Source: Hermodice carunculata
Lineage: Eukaryota > Annelida > Polychaeta > Eunicida > Amphinomidae
NCBI GenBank assembly: GCA_964020975.1
Contig: OZ026612.1
Span: 134,608,763 to 134,672,762, forward strand
DNA length: 64,000 bases
Direction of reading: 5' to 3'
Part shown: piece by piece, positions 11,264-22,498 of the stretch
How the letters are laid out: the number at the start of each line of letters is the position of its first letter
Position numbering within the stretch: the stretch's first letter is position 1
Position numbers and translations under genes: made by a program
Notes under the pieces: model-generated
Database searches by the model: none
Told to the model about the DNA's origin: nothing
The model's input: only the letters and a program-made list of their open reading frames with translations

Positions 11264-12362
11264 ATGACAATGAGCGACAAAAAGACACCTTATAAGACTA
11301 TCCTTAACAAGGCAAAAGATTGTAAGCCCTTCATACGTAAGATCGCAAGGTCAGAGTCAAAAAGTATAAATATGGATCAACCAAAGACGGACTCCGAAAA
11401 TGAAAATGCCACCCATAAGAAGGTTAGAGAAACTGAAAAATCAGACAATGATCAATGTAATGATAATAACAAGGAACGATAAAGGTTGTCACACAACATT
11501 AAATCTTAAATGAACGGTAAACCAGAGACTTGCTACAGGTCGGAGTTTTTATTGATATTTTTTTCTCTTTTTTTAAATGCACTTAAATGAATGTAAATTT
11601 TGTGACCAAGCCAGGTCTATGTAAACCGCAAAGCAAATACAAAAAAAAAACCAACCAACCAACCAACCAACCAACCAACCAACCAACCAACCAACAAACA
11701 AATAAACTGTTGGATGCAACAATGATAGTGTTGGAAACAAGAAAGCAGGCCCATGTTGAAAACAAAAAAACATCTCCTATGTGATGAATAGTGTGTACAT
11801 GGCAGAGAGTTCCAGACATCCATGATATAATGCTGTACGTGCATGAAATGGTATCACCAGGAATGTGTTGGGGCGACAGAAGATTGGTGCTCTTTACATT
11901 TCTGATAAATGCCACGTCTTCTCTGCGACAATAAACCTGATACTTAGAGAGGTGCGGTGCCTTAAAAAGTCGTTAAAATCCATTCAACAAGAAAATCAGG
12001 ATCTTGTAAAAGGTCTTGACTCTTTGCAGAAAAACAGAGTGGAGTCAGTTTCTGTAAAAATAGTCGAATGTAGAGCTCAGAGAGAACCATGAAGTTAGAG
12101 AGAGACTAAAAGAAACTGCAATCTTTCCCCAGTCACAGAACAGAGAAATAAGACATTGTTAATTGGTGACACTATTATAAGAGATTGTGCTGGCGAACAT
12201 GAAAGTACTATTTTGTTATGTCAATTAGTGGGGGTACCATTAACGTTGTGCATGTTGCCCTGAACCCAAGGGTTATATGATAATGGGTGCTTCATGTAGC
12301 ATCCAATGATTGCCACAAAAACGACAGTATCCAGGAGTTTGTCAATGATTTTAAGCTGCTGA
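11264..12362 (+). pseudogene. LINE ORF1 remnant (coiled coil plus SGNH hydrolase), element M
   Basis: A degraded plus-strand ORF1. The front part (11264-11482) encodes a charged, Lys/Glu/Asn-rich segment. Then comes a coiled-coil-like piece (LREVRCLKKSLKSIQQENQD, about 11945-12010) and, in another frame after a stop, TLLIGDTIIRDC near 12155, the block I G-D-S-like motif of the SGNH hydrolases found in CR1/L2-type ORF1 proteins. It breaks off near 12362 at the tail of minus-strand LINE B1, so B1 may have landed in it. A CCAA repeat lies inside. Confidence 0.55.
11651..11703. repeat. (CCAA)n microsatellite
   Basis: About thirteen CCAA units, within the LINE ORF1 remnant. Confidence 0.9.
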
Positions 12363-12945
12363 TAAATATATATATCTTTATTTCGTACACGTAGTACACT
12401 TATTGTATCAAAGGTTTACATAGTAAAATGTAGATCGTGATAAATAGAGAAAGAAAAAAAGGAAAAAAATAGCAATACAGACTTTATGCTAGGCGAGCAG
12501 AAAGAGTCCAGTTATTATTACACCGTCGCAAGCGTGTGTCGATGCCAAGTTAATATAAAGACATCAAGCAGTACACAGATGGTCAAGCAAATGGTCAGTC
12601 ACTCCCACACGACTTAGAAACGAGTCCAGCCTACCATCACCGATGGGTCATAGTATAGATTTCGCGAGAGAAGGTTGGGTTTTGAAGCTGGTGTAAGAGT
12701 AGCAGATTTTGTGCAATTTTAGACCGAGTTGGACCAAATTGGAACGAGATTTGTTTTATGAATATATAGAGGCATCGTAGGGAAAGTTTTAGTGATAAAC
12801 TCGGGCTATTTTTAGGTATTTTGGATTAGAAAGTCTGAGCGAGCGGAAATAGGACAGTTAGCGTGGGAGCCGCCATTTTGAATTCATTAGCGAGGAGTAA
12901 AATAATAAACATAAACGACGTAAATAAGTAAACACAAGTTCCAGT

Positions 12946-14043
12946 ATGTCAGGACGTGGGTTGTCAAAGAGAAGCAGGGAGGCAGGACGAGGGAAGGCAG
13001 CAGGAGGGAGGCAGGTAGTAGGGAGTCGAGTCGAGTTAGGTCGCGAGCGGACAGGAGGGGAGGATGAACGCAGGGCAGAGATAGAGGGGAGTGAGTGGGA
13101 CGACCACATACAGTGCGAGGGGTGCTGTATGTGGGTCGAGTTTAGAGCTGCAGGACTAGCCTGCTCTCTGAACGAGGCGAGGGAGGATAGCTTCCAGTTT
13201 AGATGTGGGAAGTGTAGGAGGGTGGAGGTTCTGGAGGCACAGCTGGCAGCCCTCAAGATAGAGTTAGAGGAGGCCAGGGATAGTTTTCGGGCTGCAGCTG
13301 GTGCGAGGGAGCAGATGCAGGACAGGGTGGAGCAGGTTGAGGAGGAACAGGATGGGAGGAGAGGTGAGGATGAGGGGAGGCAGAGAGTGGGAGTGGGAGG
13401 GCCCAGCGTGAGGGGGGAACAGGATGGGGGGAGAGGTCAGGAGGGAGGCGAGGATGAGGGGAGGCAGAGAGTGACAGGGACTAGCGGGAGGGGGGGTCAG
13501 GAAGGTCCTAGAGAGGCAGTGGTGATAGGGAGTAGTATAGTAAGGAAGGTAGATAGGGTTTTCTGTAGAGCTGACAGGGAACATAGAGTTAGGGTGTGCC
13601 TTCCAGGGGCCAAGATTAGGGATGTGGAGGAGAGGCTTGAGGGGGTTGTAAGTAGCAGTGGGGAGCGTCCAAGAGTCATTGTGCAGGTCGGCACAAATGA
13701 TCTCTCGGACAGGGAAGAGCAGGGGGACAGAATAGGGACAGAGACAGTGTTAGGCAGATACGGGCAGCTTGTGGGGCGGTTAGCGCAGTTAGACTGCGAT
13801 GCTTTGGTAATGGGGATATTACCAAGGCTTAGGATGAGTGGGTGGGAAGCAAGCAGGATTTGTGGGATTAATAGGAGATTAGAGAAGTTATGTAGACAGG
13901 GGGGAATAGCTTTTAGGGATGTGTGGGAAGATTTTGTAGGGAGGAGGGAGATGTTTGCTGGGGATGGGCTGCACCCAAGTCAGAAAGGAGGCGATAGATT
14001 AGGGCAGGTTTACAGCGAGTGGGTGCAGCAGCAGGAAAACTAG
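12946..14043 (+). CDS. LINE A1 ORF1: PHD-like finger, coiled coil, SGNH hydrolase
   Basis: 365 residues, uninterrupted, Arg/Glu/Gly-rich. A basic N-terminus (SGRGLSKRSREAGRG) may bind nucleic acid. Residues about 52-92 form a PHD-like zinc finger (IQCEGCCMWV ... FRCGKC). Residues about 93-140 are a coiled coil likely used for oligomerisation. After an acidic/Gly-rich linker with a repeated GGRGQEGGEDEGRQRV-like segment comes an SGNH hydrolase: block I VVIGSSIVRK near residue 194, block III VQVGTNDLS near 246, and the catalytic Asp-His motif DGLHPSQ near 340. ORF1 proteins of CR1/L2 LINEs with this esterase are known to bind RNA and membranes. Here the first Ser motif is GSS rather than GDS. 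It ends at TAG, upstream of the ORF2 ATG. Confidence 0.9.
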   Translation: MSGRGLSKRSREAGRGKAAGGRQVVGSRVELGRERTGGEDERRAEIEGSEWDDHIQCEGCCMWVEFRAAGLACSLNEAREDSFQFRCGKCRRVEVLEAQLAALKIELEEARDSFRAAAGAREQMQDRVEQVEEEQDGRRGEDEGRQRVGVGGPSVRGEQDGGRGQEGGEDEGRQRVTGTSGRGGQEGPREAVVIGSSIVRKVDRVFCRADREHRVRVCLPGAKIRDVEERLEGVVSSSGERPRVIVQVGTNDLSDREEQGDRIGTETVLGRYGQLVGRLAQLDCDALVMGILPRLRMSGWEASRICGINRRLEKLCRQGGIAFRDVWEDFVGRREMFAGDGLHPSQKGGDRLGQVYSEWVQQQEN

Positions 14044-14144
14044 GAACCCCAGCAACTACCAGGTCAGTTCGGGAGCAGGGTAAGAACCACAGACAAGCAG
14101 GCAGTAGCAGTAGAGCAAGAAGGAGCGTAAGAAAGAAAAACAAC

Positions 14145-17100
14145 ATGAGAATAGGATATGTCAATTGTAGAGGATTCAAAGGAAAGATAGCAGAAATAGC
14201 AGAGGTAGCTGAAAGCGAGAAGATGGATATTATAGCTCTAGTAGAGACGCATATCAGAAAAGAAGAGAGGGGAATAGTGACAGGCCCAGCAGGATATGAT
14301 ATAACAGGTAAAGGAAGAGAGAGTGGGCAAAAAAAGGGAGGAGGAGTAGGGTTTCTGATAAAGAAAGGGGTTAAGTGGCATGAAATCTGGAAGAACACTT
14401 GGGAAGATGATAGCGAGATCCAAAATGAAATACAGTGGATAGGAATAGAGTCAAATGGAAATAAAGTAGCGATAGGTGTAGTGTATGTAGGTCGCGAGGG
14501 GTTACCTAATGAATGGAATGACCAGATATATGATAGGATGAGAATGATGATTAGTGATATTCAGCAGCAGGGTTACCAGATTATGATAGCTGGGGATTTT
14601 AATGGACACATAGGAAATGGAATGAGTGGTATTGAGGGAGGGGATAGTGGAATCAATGGAAATGGAACCAGGCTACTCAACTTCACAAGGGAATTTGGTC
14701 TGAGGATAGTCAATAGGGATATACAATGCAAGGGAAAGTGGACATGGGCATCTGGAGAAAGACGGTCAATAATTGACTATATTCTAGTAGACAGTGAGGT
14801 ATTTCAAATGACACAAGGATGCGAAATAGACGAGGAAGGTAGATTGGATATAGGCAGTGATCATAATTGGATTATAGTCTCAATTAACATACAGTGTCAA
14901 AGAAGAAGCGGAGGGGGGGTTAAATGGGTGTGGGATATAAAGGAGGGAACAGACTGGTCAGAGTATCAAGAAAGCCTAAAATTGGAATTGCAGGAATGGA
15001 AAAATAGATGGGAAAATGAAGGGGAAGTACAGGAAATGAATGGGGATCTAATCAGAAGGATTCTTAAGGTAGCAAAGGAAAAGATAGGTAGAAAGAAAGT
15101 TCCAGTTGGAAGTCTAGGGTATAGAATAGACCCAGAGCTGAAAGGGGCCATAAAAAGAAAGAGAACTAAAAATAGAGCATGGAGATTAGCCAGGAAAAAT
15201 AAATACCCTGAAGGTGTAACAGAAGAAGCTAAGAGACAGTATATGGAATGTAGAAGGAACGTAGCAGAGATGAAAGCAGAAAGGAGGGCCAGTAATAATG
15301 AAAGAATGACAAAGAAAATAATGGAGAATGGGGGAGAAGGGTCAACCATCTTTTGGAAACAGGTTAATCGGCGTAAACAGAATAAAGCACAGGAAATTAC
15401 ACACAGAGGGAAAAGAACAGATAACAAAGAAGAAATACAGGAAGCTTTAAGGGAGCATTGGCAAGAAGTTAATAATCCACACTGGGGTCAGGGAACAGTA
15501 CCAGGGTGTCAAGCAGAATACACACAGGATCAATGGGATCCAGAGATGTGTGGCAGAGTCAGAAGGATAGAAGTTGAAACAGCAATTGAGCAGATGCGAC
15601 TACGCAAAGCACCAGGGCCAGATGACATACTGTCGGAATTCATAAAGAGAGGACCAGAAGAAATTAAGGATAGCTTGCAGTTGCTGTTCAATAGGGTTAT
15701 TGAGAAAAGACAAGTACCAAAGGAATGGAATAAACTCAGGATCTCGTATATCCCAAAGAAGGGCCCAGGAGGCCAATTGGATCAATGTAGGGGTATTGCC
15801 ATTTCATCAAATGTGGGAAAAATTTTCAGTAGGATAATGTACAGGAGATTAAGTAGAATAGTCGAAAGGCTTGGACTTCTGGGGGAAATTCAGAATGGAT
15901 TCAGACCAGGCAGAAGGGTAGGTGATCACATCTTCACATTGACCCAGGTGTTAGAGTTGGCAAGGCAGAAGCGGAAGAAAGTCTTCATGGGTTTCTTAGA
16001 TGTGAGGAAAGCCTATGACAGGGTATGGAGAGATGCCCTGTGGGAAAAACTAAGTGGACTAGGATTTGGTGGGAATTTTCTAGAAATTCTGAAAGCATTA
16101 TATAAAGATGTAGACTGTACACTTTCATTAGGAAAGGTAGAAGTAGAGAATGCACGCCTGGATATAGGTCTAAAACAGGGATGTGTGCTGTCCCCGATTT
16201 TGTTTGCCCTGTATATAAAGGAGCTGGGGGACCAGTTAATGGAGTGTAATAAGGGAATAAAGGTAGGTGACCTGAAAATTCCAGGTCTGTTTTTCGCAGA
16301 TGACATTGTACTCATGACCGAGTCCCAGAAAGACCTGCAAGAAATGCTGAACATAGCAGGGGAATACGGGAATAAATGGAGGTTAGAATTTAGTAAGGAT
16401 AAGAGTAAAGTGATGACTCTTGGGAAGAAACCAGATTGGAATATAAAATGGAAAATTGGGCAGTTCCAAATTCCAGAAGGTAATGAACAATTAATTGAAA
16501 TTGGGGAGGTTGATGAGTATGAATACCTAGGTGTTAAGATAAAGACAACAGGTAAAGGCATGTTCAGATATCAGGTTGAGAAGATTAAACAGAAAGTGAA
16601 CCGTACAAAAGGAATGATTAAAGCTACTGCACTGAACAGTTTCAACAGAGCATACACAGCAAGGGTATTATGGGATAGAGTTGCGATACCAGGGATGATA
16701 TATGGCTTAGATGTGATTTCAATAAGTGAAGGAGATATCCAGGGAATGGAGAAAGTACAGAATGAGATGGGGAAATGGATACTGGGAGCACCACCATGTG
16801 CAGCAACAGAAGCAGTCCTAGGAGAGTTAGGATGGAATAAAATTACAGACAGAATTGCCAAAGCAAAGCTTAAGTACTGGGGATATTTACAATCAGTAAA
16901 TGAAGACAGGTGGTGCAGGAAGGTTTACAATGAAATAGTCAAGGAACAAACAAGATGGGTCAAAGATATAAATAAGTTGGCAGAGAGATACGAATTGAAA
17001 GGATATGATGAGGTTGAAAACTGGAAAGTGTATATAGGTAGGACTGTTACAGAGGGCTGGAAAGAAGACTGGAAAAGAGGTGTCAGGGAAAAGAGTACAC

Positions 17101-17543
17101 TAAAAGCATACAAGGTACTAGAAAAACCAAAGAAAAGTGTGTGTTGGGATGGAGGGAAGGGATCCAAGCTTCTTTTTCAAAGTAGGGCAGGAGTAATCAA
17201 TCTAGAAAAGAGAAAACAGAAGTGGACAACAGGGAGTAATGGTAAATGTAAGGTATGTAGACAAGAGGCAGATGAGACAGTGGATCACTGGCTGTTGTGG
17301 TGTGATGCATATAGAGAGATAAGAGAAGAATTTTTCAGAAAGTGGCACAGGGAAGACTATAATAACAAGGGTCTAGAAGAGGTTCAGTGTTTAGAGGAAG
17401 AGGAACGTGTAGCATGGGTTTTAGGTTTGAAGGGTGGCTTTCTGGGAGGCAGGAAAGGCACTAAAAGCGTACAGGACTACCTGGTAGGGTGCTGGGAGAA
17501 AAGAAATGAACTGATAGGGCTTGATAGCAACAGGGTGAATTAG
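14145..17543 (+). CDS. LINE A1 ORF2: APE endonuclease and reverse transcriptase
   Basis: Uninterrupted frame of 1132 residues from the first in-frame ATG (MRIGYVNCRGF); the frame is open back to 14019 and overlaps the end of ORF1, so reinitiation or a non-ATG start is possible. The N-terminal third is an APE-type endonuclease: LVETHIR (catalytic Glu), GDFNGHIG near 14595 and SDHNW near 14862. The reverse transcriptase follows: APGPDDILSEF (15610), GIAISSNVGKIFSR (15789), FLDVRKAYDRVW (15993), LKQGCVLSPILF (16171) and the catalytic FADDIVLM near 16293. The C-terminus has a C-x2-C-x9-H-x4-C knuckle (from 17247). All key residues are present, so it may encode an active enzyme that copies the RNA at nicked DNA in the nucleus. 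Confidence 0.95.
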   Translation: MRIGYVNCRGFKGKIAEIAEVAESEKMDIIALVETHIRKEERGIVTGPAGYDITGKGRESGQKKGGGVGFLIKKGVKWHEIWKNTWEDDSEIQNEIQWIGIESNGNKVAIGVVYVGREGLPNEWNDQIYDRMRMMISDIQQQGYQIMIAGDFNGHIGNGMSGIEGGDSGINGNGTRLLNFTREFGLRIVNRDIQCKGKWTWASGERRSIIDYILVDSEVFQMTQGCEIDEEGRLDIGSDHNWIIVSINIQCQRRSGGGVKWVWDIKEGTDWSEYQESLKLELQEWKNRWENEGEVQEMNGDLIRRILKVAKEKIGRKKVPVGSLGYRIDPELKGAIKRKRTKNRAWRLARKNKYPEGVTEEAKRQYMECRRNVAEMKAERRASNNERMTKKIMENGGEGSTIFWKQVNRRKQNKAQEITHRGKRTDNKEEIQEALREHWQEVNNPHWGQGTVPGCQAEYTQDQWDPEMCGRVRRIEVETAIEQMRLRKAPGPDDILSEFIKRGPEEIKDSLQLLFNRVIEKRQVPKEWNKLRISYIPKKGPGGQLDQCRGIAISSNVGKIFSRIMYRRLSRIVERLGLLGEIQNGFRPGRRVGDHIFTLTQVLELARQKRKKVFMGFLDVRKAYDRVWRDALWEKLSGLGFGGNFLEILKALYKDVDCTLSLGKVEVENARLDIGLKQGCVLSPILFALYIKELGDQLMECNKGIKVGDLKIPGLFFADDIVLMTESQKDLQEMLNIAGEYGNKWRLEFSKDKSKVMTLGKKPDWNIKWKIGQFQIPEGNEQLIEIGEVDEYEYLGVKIKTTGKGMFRYQVEKIKQKVNRTKGMIKATALNSFNRAYTARVLWDRVAIPGMIYGLDVISISEGDIQGMEKVQNEMGKWILGAPPCAATEAVLGELGWNKITDRIAKAKLKYWGYLQSVNEDRWCRKVYNEIVKEQTRWVKDINKLAERYELKGYDEVENWKVYIGRTVTEGWKEDWKRGVREKSTLKAYKVLEKPKKSVCWDGGKGSKLLFQSRAGVINLEKRKQKWTTGSNGKCKVCRQEADETVDHWLLWCDAYREIREEFFRKWHREDYNNKGLEEVQCLEEEERVAWVLGLKGGFLGGRKGTKSVQDYLVGCWEKRNELIGLDSNRVN

Positions 17544-17875
17544 AATCTTAGATGCAGGGAGGAGAGGGAATGGTGGTAGCCCTTATAAGGGCTCCCATGG
17601 GATCCCCCATGGGAAATGCCTGAGCCTTAGAGGCGGGGATAGGGTGTATGAGGGAAGGTTTTTCTGTCCTTTTATGGGGGGGGGGGGGGCTACAAGCGAT
17701 GAGTGTTGGGGGATATATCCAGGGCCAGGGGCCCACCACGGCTGTGTGAGAGTGTGTGGTGGACTCTTAGCCTCGGCTCTGGTCCTGGTAAACATGGCAG
17801 CATGAGCTGATTAGCATAATCATGGTTTCCTCCACCTCATCATCTCTTTTTTTTTTTTTTTTTTTCCCTAGGCCA

Positions 17876-17890
17876 CCTGTGTCACACAGG
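17876..17890 (+). other. LINE A1 3' UTR stem-loop
   Basis: CCTGTG, TCA, CACAGG forms a 6-bp stem about 45 bases before the ATT tail. The second copy (A2) keeps a longer version at the same place. A 3' stem-loop is often what the LINE reverse transcriptase recognises on its RNA; that role is inferred here. Confidence 0.6.
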
Positions 17891-17947
17891 ACCGCGGCGC
17901 ATAAGCGGAGAGCCACAGTATTATCATTATTATTATTATTATTATTA

Positions 17948-20365
17948 CCGATGTCATATAGTTCACGGATAACCTTAGCTTTTGCACTCGCTGCCAACAT
18001 CTCAGGTCCATTTGGCTTTTGCAATCAAGCAGTGCAGAAGGGTTCACATTCCATCATTTGAGATCTCCTCATGCCATATTTGTTGATCATGTAGTTAAAT
18101 GATCTACCTACTTCTGATCTTGAGCCATCCATGACTAATTTACTGCATAATCCTACCAAGGTATTATCACTCTTGCCTGCTTTATGCATGAACTTAAGGA
18201 AGCGTAGGAAGCGTAGGAAGCGTGAGTGCAACTGCATATCAACAAGGGGTACTTCACATATATAAGGTAATAGGGTACTGTGCGTCCTGTATGGTAGGTT
18301 CCATATAAGTCTTATAGCTTTGCGCCAGGCAGTATATATTTTATCAACTTTTGGGTCTGAATAATCCCAAAGTTGGGAGCCGTAAAAAGACGTACAGTAT
18401 GACTGAAATAATGTAAATCGTGTGGATGCAAAAGCATGGCCGAATTGAGCCATTAAGGTATTGACCTCAGAGAAAAACTTACTTGTACAATGCTTTATAT
18501 TGGATGCAAGTGCATCAGTGCCGACAATGTGTCCTAGATGGACGTAAGTCTCAACCTTTTCAATCAGTCTCCCATCTATCTGAATTTAATTACATGGATT
18601 TACGTCATCAAGTGATAACCATTTGCTTTTGTCTGGGTTGAACTTAACGTTGTATTCTATTGAGAAGGCAGAACATGTCTTTAATAATCTACTGGCGCCT
18701 GTTATAGTCGGTGATAACAACACAAGATCATCGGCAAAAGCAAGGGCACCCATGAAGAGATTACCGATTTGACATTCAAACCCAGATTTTTTTAGTCTGT
18801 GCAGCAACTCATCAAAGTATATTCCAAACAAGATAGGGGAAAGAAGTCCTCCTTGTTTCACACCGTTCCGACAGTGGAACATGGTACTTACTGAATTATG
18901 TCATACTACATGAACAGTTTGATTTGTGTACATATTAATAAGTAGACGGATAATAATTGGAGATAGCCCCTTTCTTTCAAGTAATCTGAAAATTTTGACA
19001 TATTCGACTCTGTCAAATGCTTTTGTAGCATCCAGAAAAATGAGATTAACATTCTGACAAGACATACGTGCATTGGGTAGTGGAGGAATCGCGTTTAAAT
19101 CCAAACTGTAGTTCAGACGTACTTAGTGTATCAGCATTGTCGGTCATAATAATCCAATCAAGTAATTTCCCAAGTACACTGCCAAGGGCTATGCCACGAT
19201 AATTTTCCGAATTACATATAGATTTACGTTTGTCTTTTGGTATGGGAGGTAACATGAGTTTTGTTGGCCCATCAGGTGCGGTGCCTTGGGTAAGCATTGC
19301 TGAAAATAACAATGACAAATGTGTCTGTAAGGAACTAGCACCGTGAATCGAATGGTCAGCATTGCATCCGATATCTCCGTCGTGTTTACTTTTTTTTAGT
19401 TTAGTGATCCCATCTTTTTTCTTACCCACAGAAATAGAAGAAATAATATGAGCATTCTTGTCAGAGGCAATGGACTCGTCTATATCTTTTTTCAGATTCT
19501 CCGTTTCGTTAACTTTATATGAAACAGAGTTGTATAACTTGGAGTATTTAGTTGCAAACAGTTCTCCAATAACCTGGGGATCCGAAATACCATCTACTAA
19601 GTTAGGTCGACTCCCACCTGTACTTCTTATCTTTTTAACTTCAGACCAAAAATCCCTGTTTTTATTGTACAGAAAACTATCAGCTTATTTGTTGGAACTA
19701 CACTTATCCTTATTCCGTTTGACAAAACGCAGAGCATAGTGATATTTAGCGCGGTTATTATTTCTGATTTCTGCCAAATGACCTGACCAAGGTGAATTGT
19801 TGCATTTCCAGATGTAATGTCAAAACAATGCATCCTTTCTATAATCTTCAACATAAGTATTCCAACCCGGTATCACCTTTTTTGTTTGGTGCTATGGTGC
19901 TACTGTGAGGAATAGAAGATTTACTTGCGTCAACACAAGCAGAAATTATATCATCATGATACTTTTTTTTTTTTTTTTTTTTTTATTCTCAGATGTATGT
20001 TCATTGCACATTGTATTATATCACAATATACCACATATCCCTTTTGATGTGAACTCGAACTGGGTTATTTTACAATCGATGTTAGCATTCCAAAATATTG
20101 CACACCCTCCATAAGGTATGCCCGATATTAACTCATTTTCATTCATACCAGATTCGCCAATTACGTTAACTCCCTTCACGTGTTTACATATTGAACCAAT
20201 TTGCTTCTCGACGAGCCAATGCTCTTGTATTAAAATAATGTCGTTCTGCTCGGATAACTTTTGAATATATTCCCATCGACCAGCGCCGTGGCCGTGGCTG
20301 TTGTAAGTGACAAGTGACAAGGATGTCATGATTAGGCACAAAGAAAGAAGTTGTCGTATGGCCAT
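17948..20365 (-). pseudogene. LINE B1 ORF2 (endonuclease and reverse transcriptase), eroded
   Basis: The endonuclease starts near 20345 (SLSLVTYNSHGHGAGRWEYI, with IILIQEHWL as the Glu motif) but its C-terminal half is missing or unreadable. The reverse transcriptase is recognisable in pieces: IFLDATKAFDRVEY (about 19030), RNGVKQGGLLSPILF (about 18860), and FADDLVLLSPT (about 18730). The C-terminal part (LWDYSDPKVDKIYTAWRKAI) runs to RELYDIG, where A1 is inserted; the last residues and the stop lie at 12484-12511. Several frameshifts and stops separate these pieces. Confidence 0.85.
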
Positions 20366-21239
20366 GATTAGGTGTTATATTAGGGTACTTCACTACGGTC
20401 TTGTCAAGGAGGGACATATTTTCGGACTTTAACTCGTTCAGGCCATAGTGTGTCCTGAAACAAATCATCAAATTGCGAGGCTGGTACAGTCAACCGAAAT
20501 GATTTGAATTTGGCATCATCGTGTGAAATGCATTCTAGAGCGCGAACATTAAATCCAGAGTCAACCATGTATGAATGCAAGTTCCGTGTTTGTATGTTTT
20601 TGGTAACCCTATAGATGAATAGATCACGGTCTGGCTCGGGAGCCCCTTGAAATTTGCTCGATTTGGTGGTGGCTCTCCCCGTGATGACTTTCTGTCTCCT
20701 GTTCTCTCTGCGTCGGTTTTGTCTCAGGGCCTCCGGTGGAAGCTGAAATCCTTCTGACGCTAAGGAGTTATCTCCATTTCCCAGTCTCCTACCCTTGGTG
20801 TTGGACACTCTACCATATGCATGGCTGGCAATCGATGATTGACTAAGACTGCGACAGAAACTGTTGTCACGCGACATGGAACGTTCTCCTACATGATTGC
20901 GCAATTTAAAAGGTCCAGGCACCGCCGCAACATTCTGCGACAACCCTCTGCCCCGTCCGTGGCTGCGCCCAGGTCCTCTGCCACGATTGGGGACATTGTT
21001 AACTCCCATCGCACGAAGTGGTTGTTGAGGGGGTGGATGTGTGGTTTGATTGTGCACATTTATGAGAGGCTACAGTGGAAGACCAGTGGTGTTATTTTGA
21101 TTTGCTGCGGATGTTTCAGGGACCATACTTGTAGTCGTGTTTTGGGGGTATATTTGATGCATCTGTATCCAAGCGACGTGTATCCTGACGATTTTGATCA
21201 ATAGCATTAGTCAGCCGCCAAGGTTGGCCACCAGTATGC

Positions 21240-22080
21240 ATAAAGCTGAGTAAATTCTCTAAATGTCAACTGGTATTCATGAAAGAACCACCCGTGCTGA
21301 AAAGCCACTCATTGGCCACAAAAGACAGGTACAACTACAATATAATATACACACACTATCTACCATACAAGACCTGTCTCTCTTGTCCTGCTCCAACTCT
21401 TGTTATTGTACCTGTTATGAGAGATTATAGTTTTGAGATACACTGGCCCCTGTTTTGAGAGGCCACCCCTAGTGTAAGTCAAAATGTGGTCTCTTTAAGC
21501 ACGGGGGCTTTCATTAGAGACACAATAACATGGAAAAGATAGAACAGTATTCTAAGAGAGCGATATGCAGTCTCTCATTGGAGGGGTCTCTCGAGACAGG
21601 TACTACTGTGCAGCAAAGTGATCTCTCAAGAGAGGATGGTCTCTTAAGACCCACTCTTTGACAAGGGTATGATCACAATACAATAGTTTCTACAACAAGG
21701 GTGTACTCCATTACCACTAAAAGTGGTCTTATAAGACAGGTGGCCTCTCATGACAGGTAGATTAACATATAAAGAATATGATTTGGTAATCTTCCATGTG
21801 GTCTTTCAAGAAATAGTTGTATCTGATAACAGGGTCAAGAAAAGAATCACTTCAACCTTTTACCTGTATTATAATCAGCTAGGCACCTTGGGCTATAACC
21901 TGCATGAAGTCAATATTCATCTCTGTTTTGTGGAGTAAAATTCACTATTTTGCACATAAGACATCACCTCCAAGAAAAGTGGGGGTTTTTTTTGTCCAGT
22001 GTATTGTTGTGGGGAAAAATGTTTAACTAGGAGCTTTATGATCCCGAAACAACTTTTTGTACCTAATTAATGTGAGGGCT
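21240..22080. mobile_element. Repeat insertion with GGTCTCT/AGACAGG motifs, inside B1 ORF1
   Basis: Short inverted motifs of the type GGTCTCT(T/C)(A/G)AGACAGG recur at about 21485, 21588, 21640 and 21725 in both orientations, spaced a few tens of bases. The B1 ORF1 frame is readable on both sides (ending near 22090, resuming near 21235) but not within, so this is an insertion. The boundaries are approximate and no terminal repeats were pinned down. Confidence 0.5.
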
Positions 22081-22498
22081 TAATCAATGTAAAGGCATGG
22101 ACTGCTGTCAATTGATTCTCCTTGTAACAGTGCTGCCCCCAGTGGTGACTAACGCTATTGAACGATCCACGGGGCTTATTTGTGTATGGATATTTGAGCC
22201 TACTGCATTAGCGCAAGACTTAAACTTTATTTGGTCTCACATTTCCATATTCTCGCAAACAACTCTGTCTAGCGTTATTTGCATGTGTTCAATCCTCTCT
22301 TCCATTTGGTTTAGTCTGTCAATGAGCGTTATATTATTTAGCTCCTCTGGATGGGACCGTGATATTTTTGCCAAGCTAATGGCGTCGATTACGATAAGGG
22401 GGCATTTTCCCGCCTTGTCTAACTTGTTTAAAGCAGAAACCAGATCCTTTACATGGGCCTCACTTTCTCTAGACACTGGATTTTCTGTTTTTCATAGG

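Larger units (their letters stand above)
12522..17947 (+). mobile_element. LINE A1, full length and apparently intact, nested in B1
   Basis: About 5.4 kb with a 5' UTR of roughly 420 bases, two overlapping-phase ORFs, a 3' UTR of about 400 bases and an (ATT)n tail. It is flanked by TTATTATTAC at 12512-12521 and again at the end of the ATT tail (about 17938-17947). Taking the element out leaves the B1 frame reading ELYDIGNNNWTLSARLA and stop, so the boundaries are supported by the host frame. ORF1 carries an SGNH hydrolase and ORF2 an APE-type endonuclease and reverse transcriptase, placing it in the Jockey/CR1/L2-like part of the LINE tree. The clade is not settled. Confidence 0.85.

Noticed and set aside
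12858-13584. Minus-strand Pro/Ser/Leu-rich frames opposite A1 (and similar ones opposite ORF2 of A1 and A2)
   Set aside because: Mirror translations of a purine-rich coding strand.
18025-20365. A host gene on the minus strand
   Set aside because: Motifs AFADDLVLL and NGVKQGGLLSPILF show it is a LINE reverse transcriptase.
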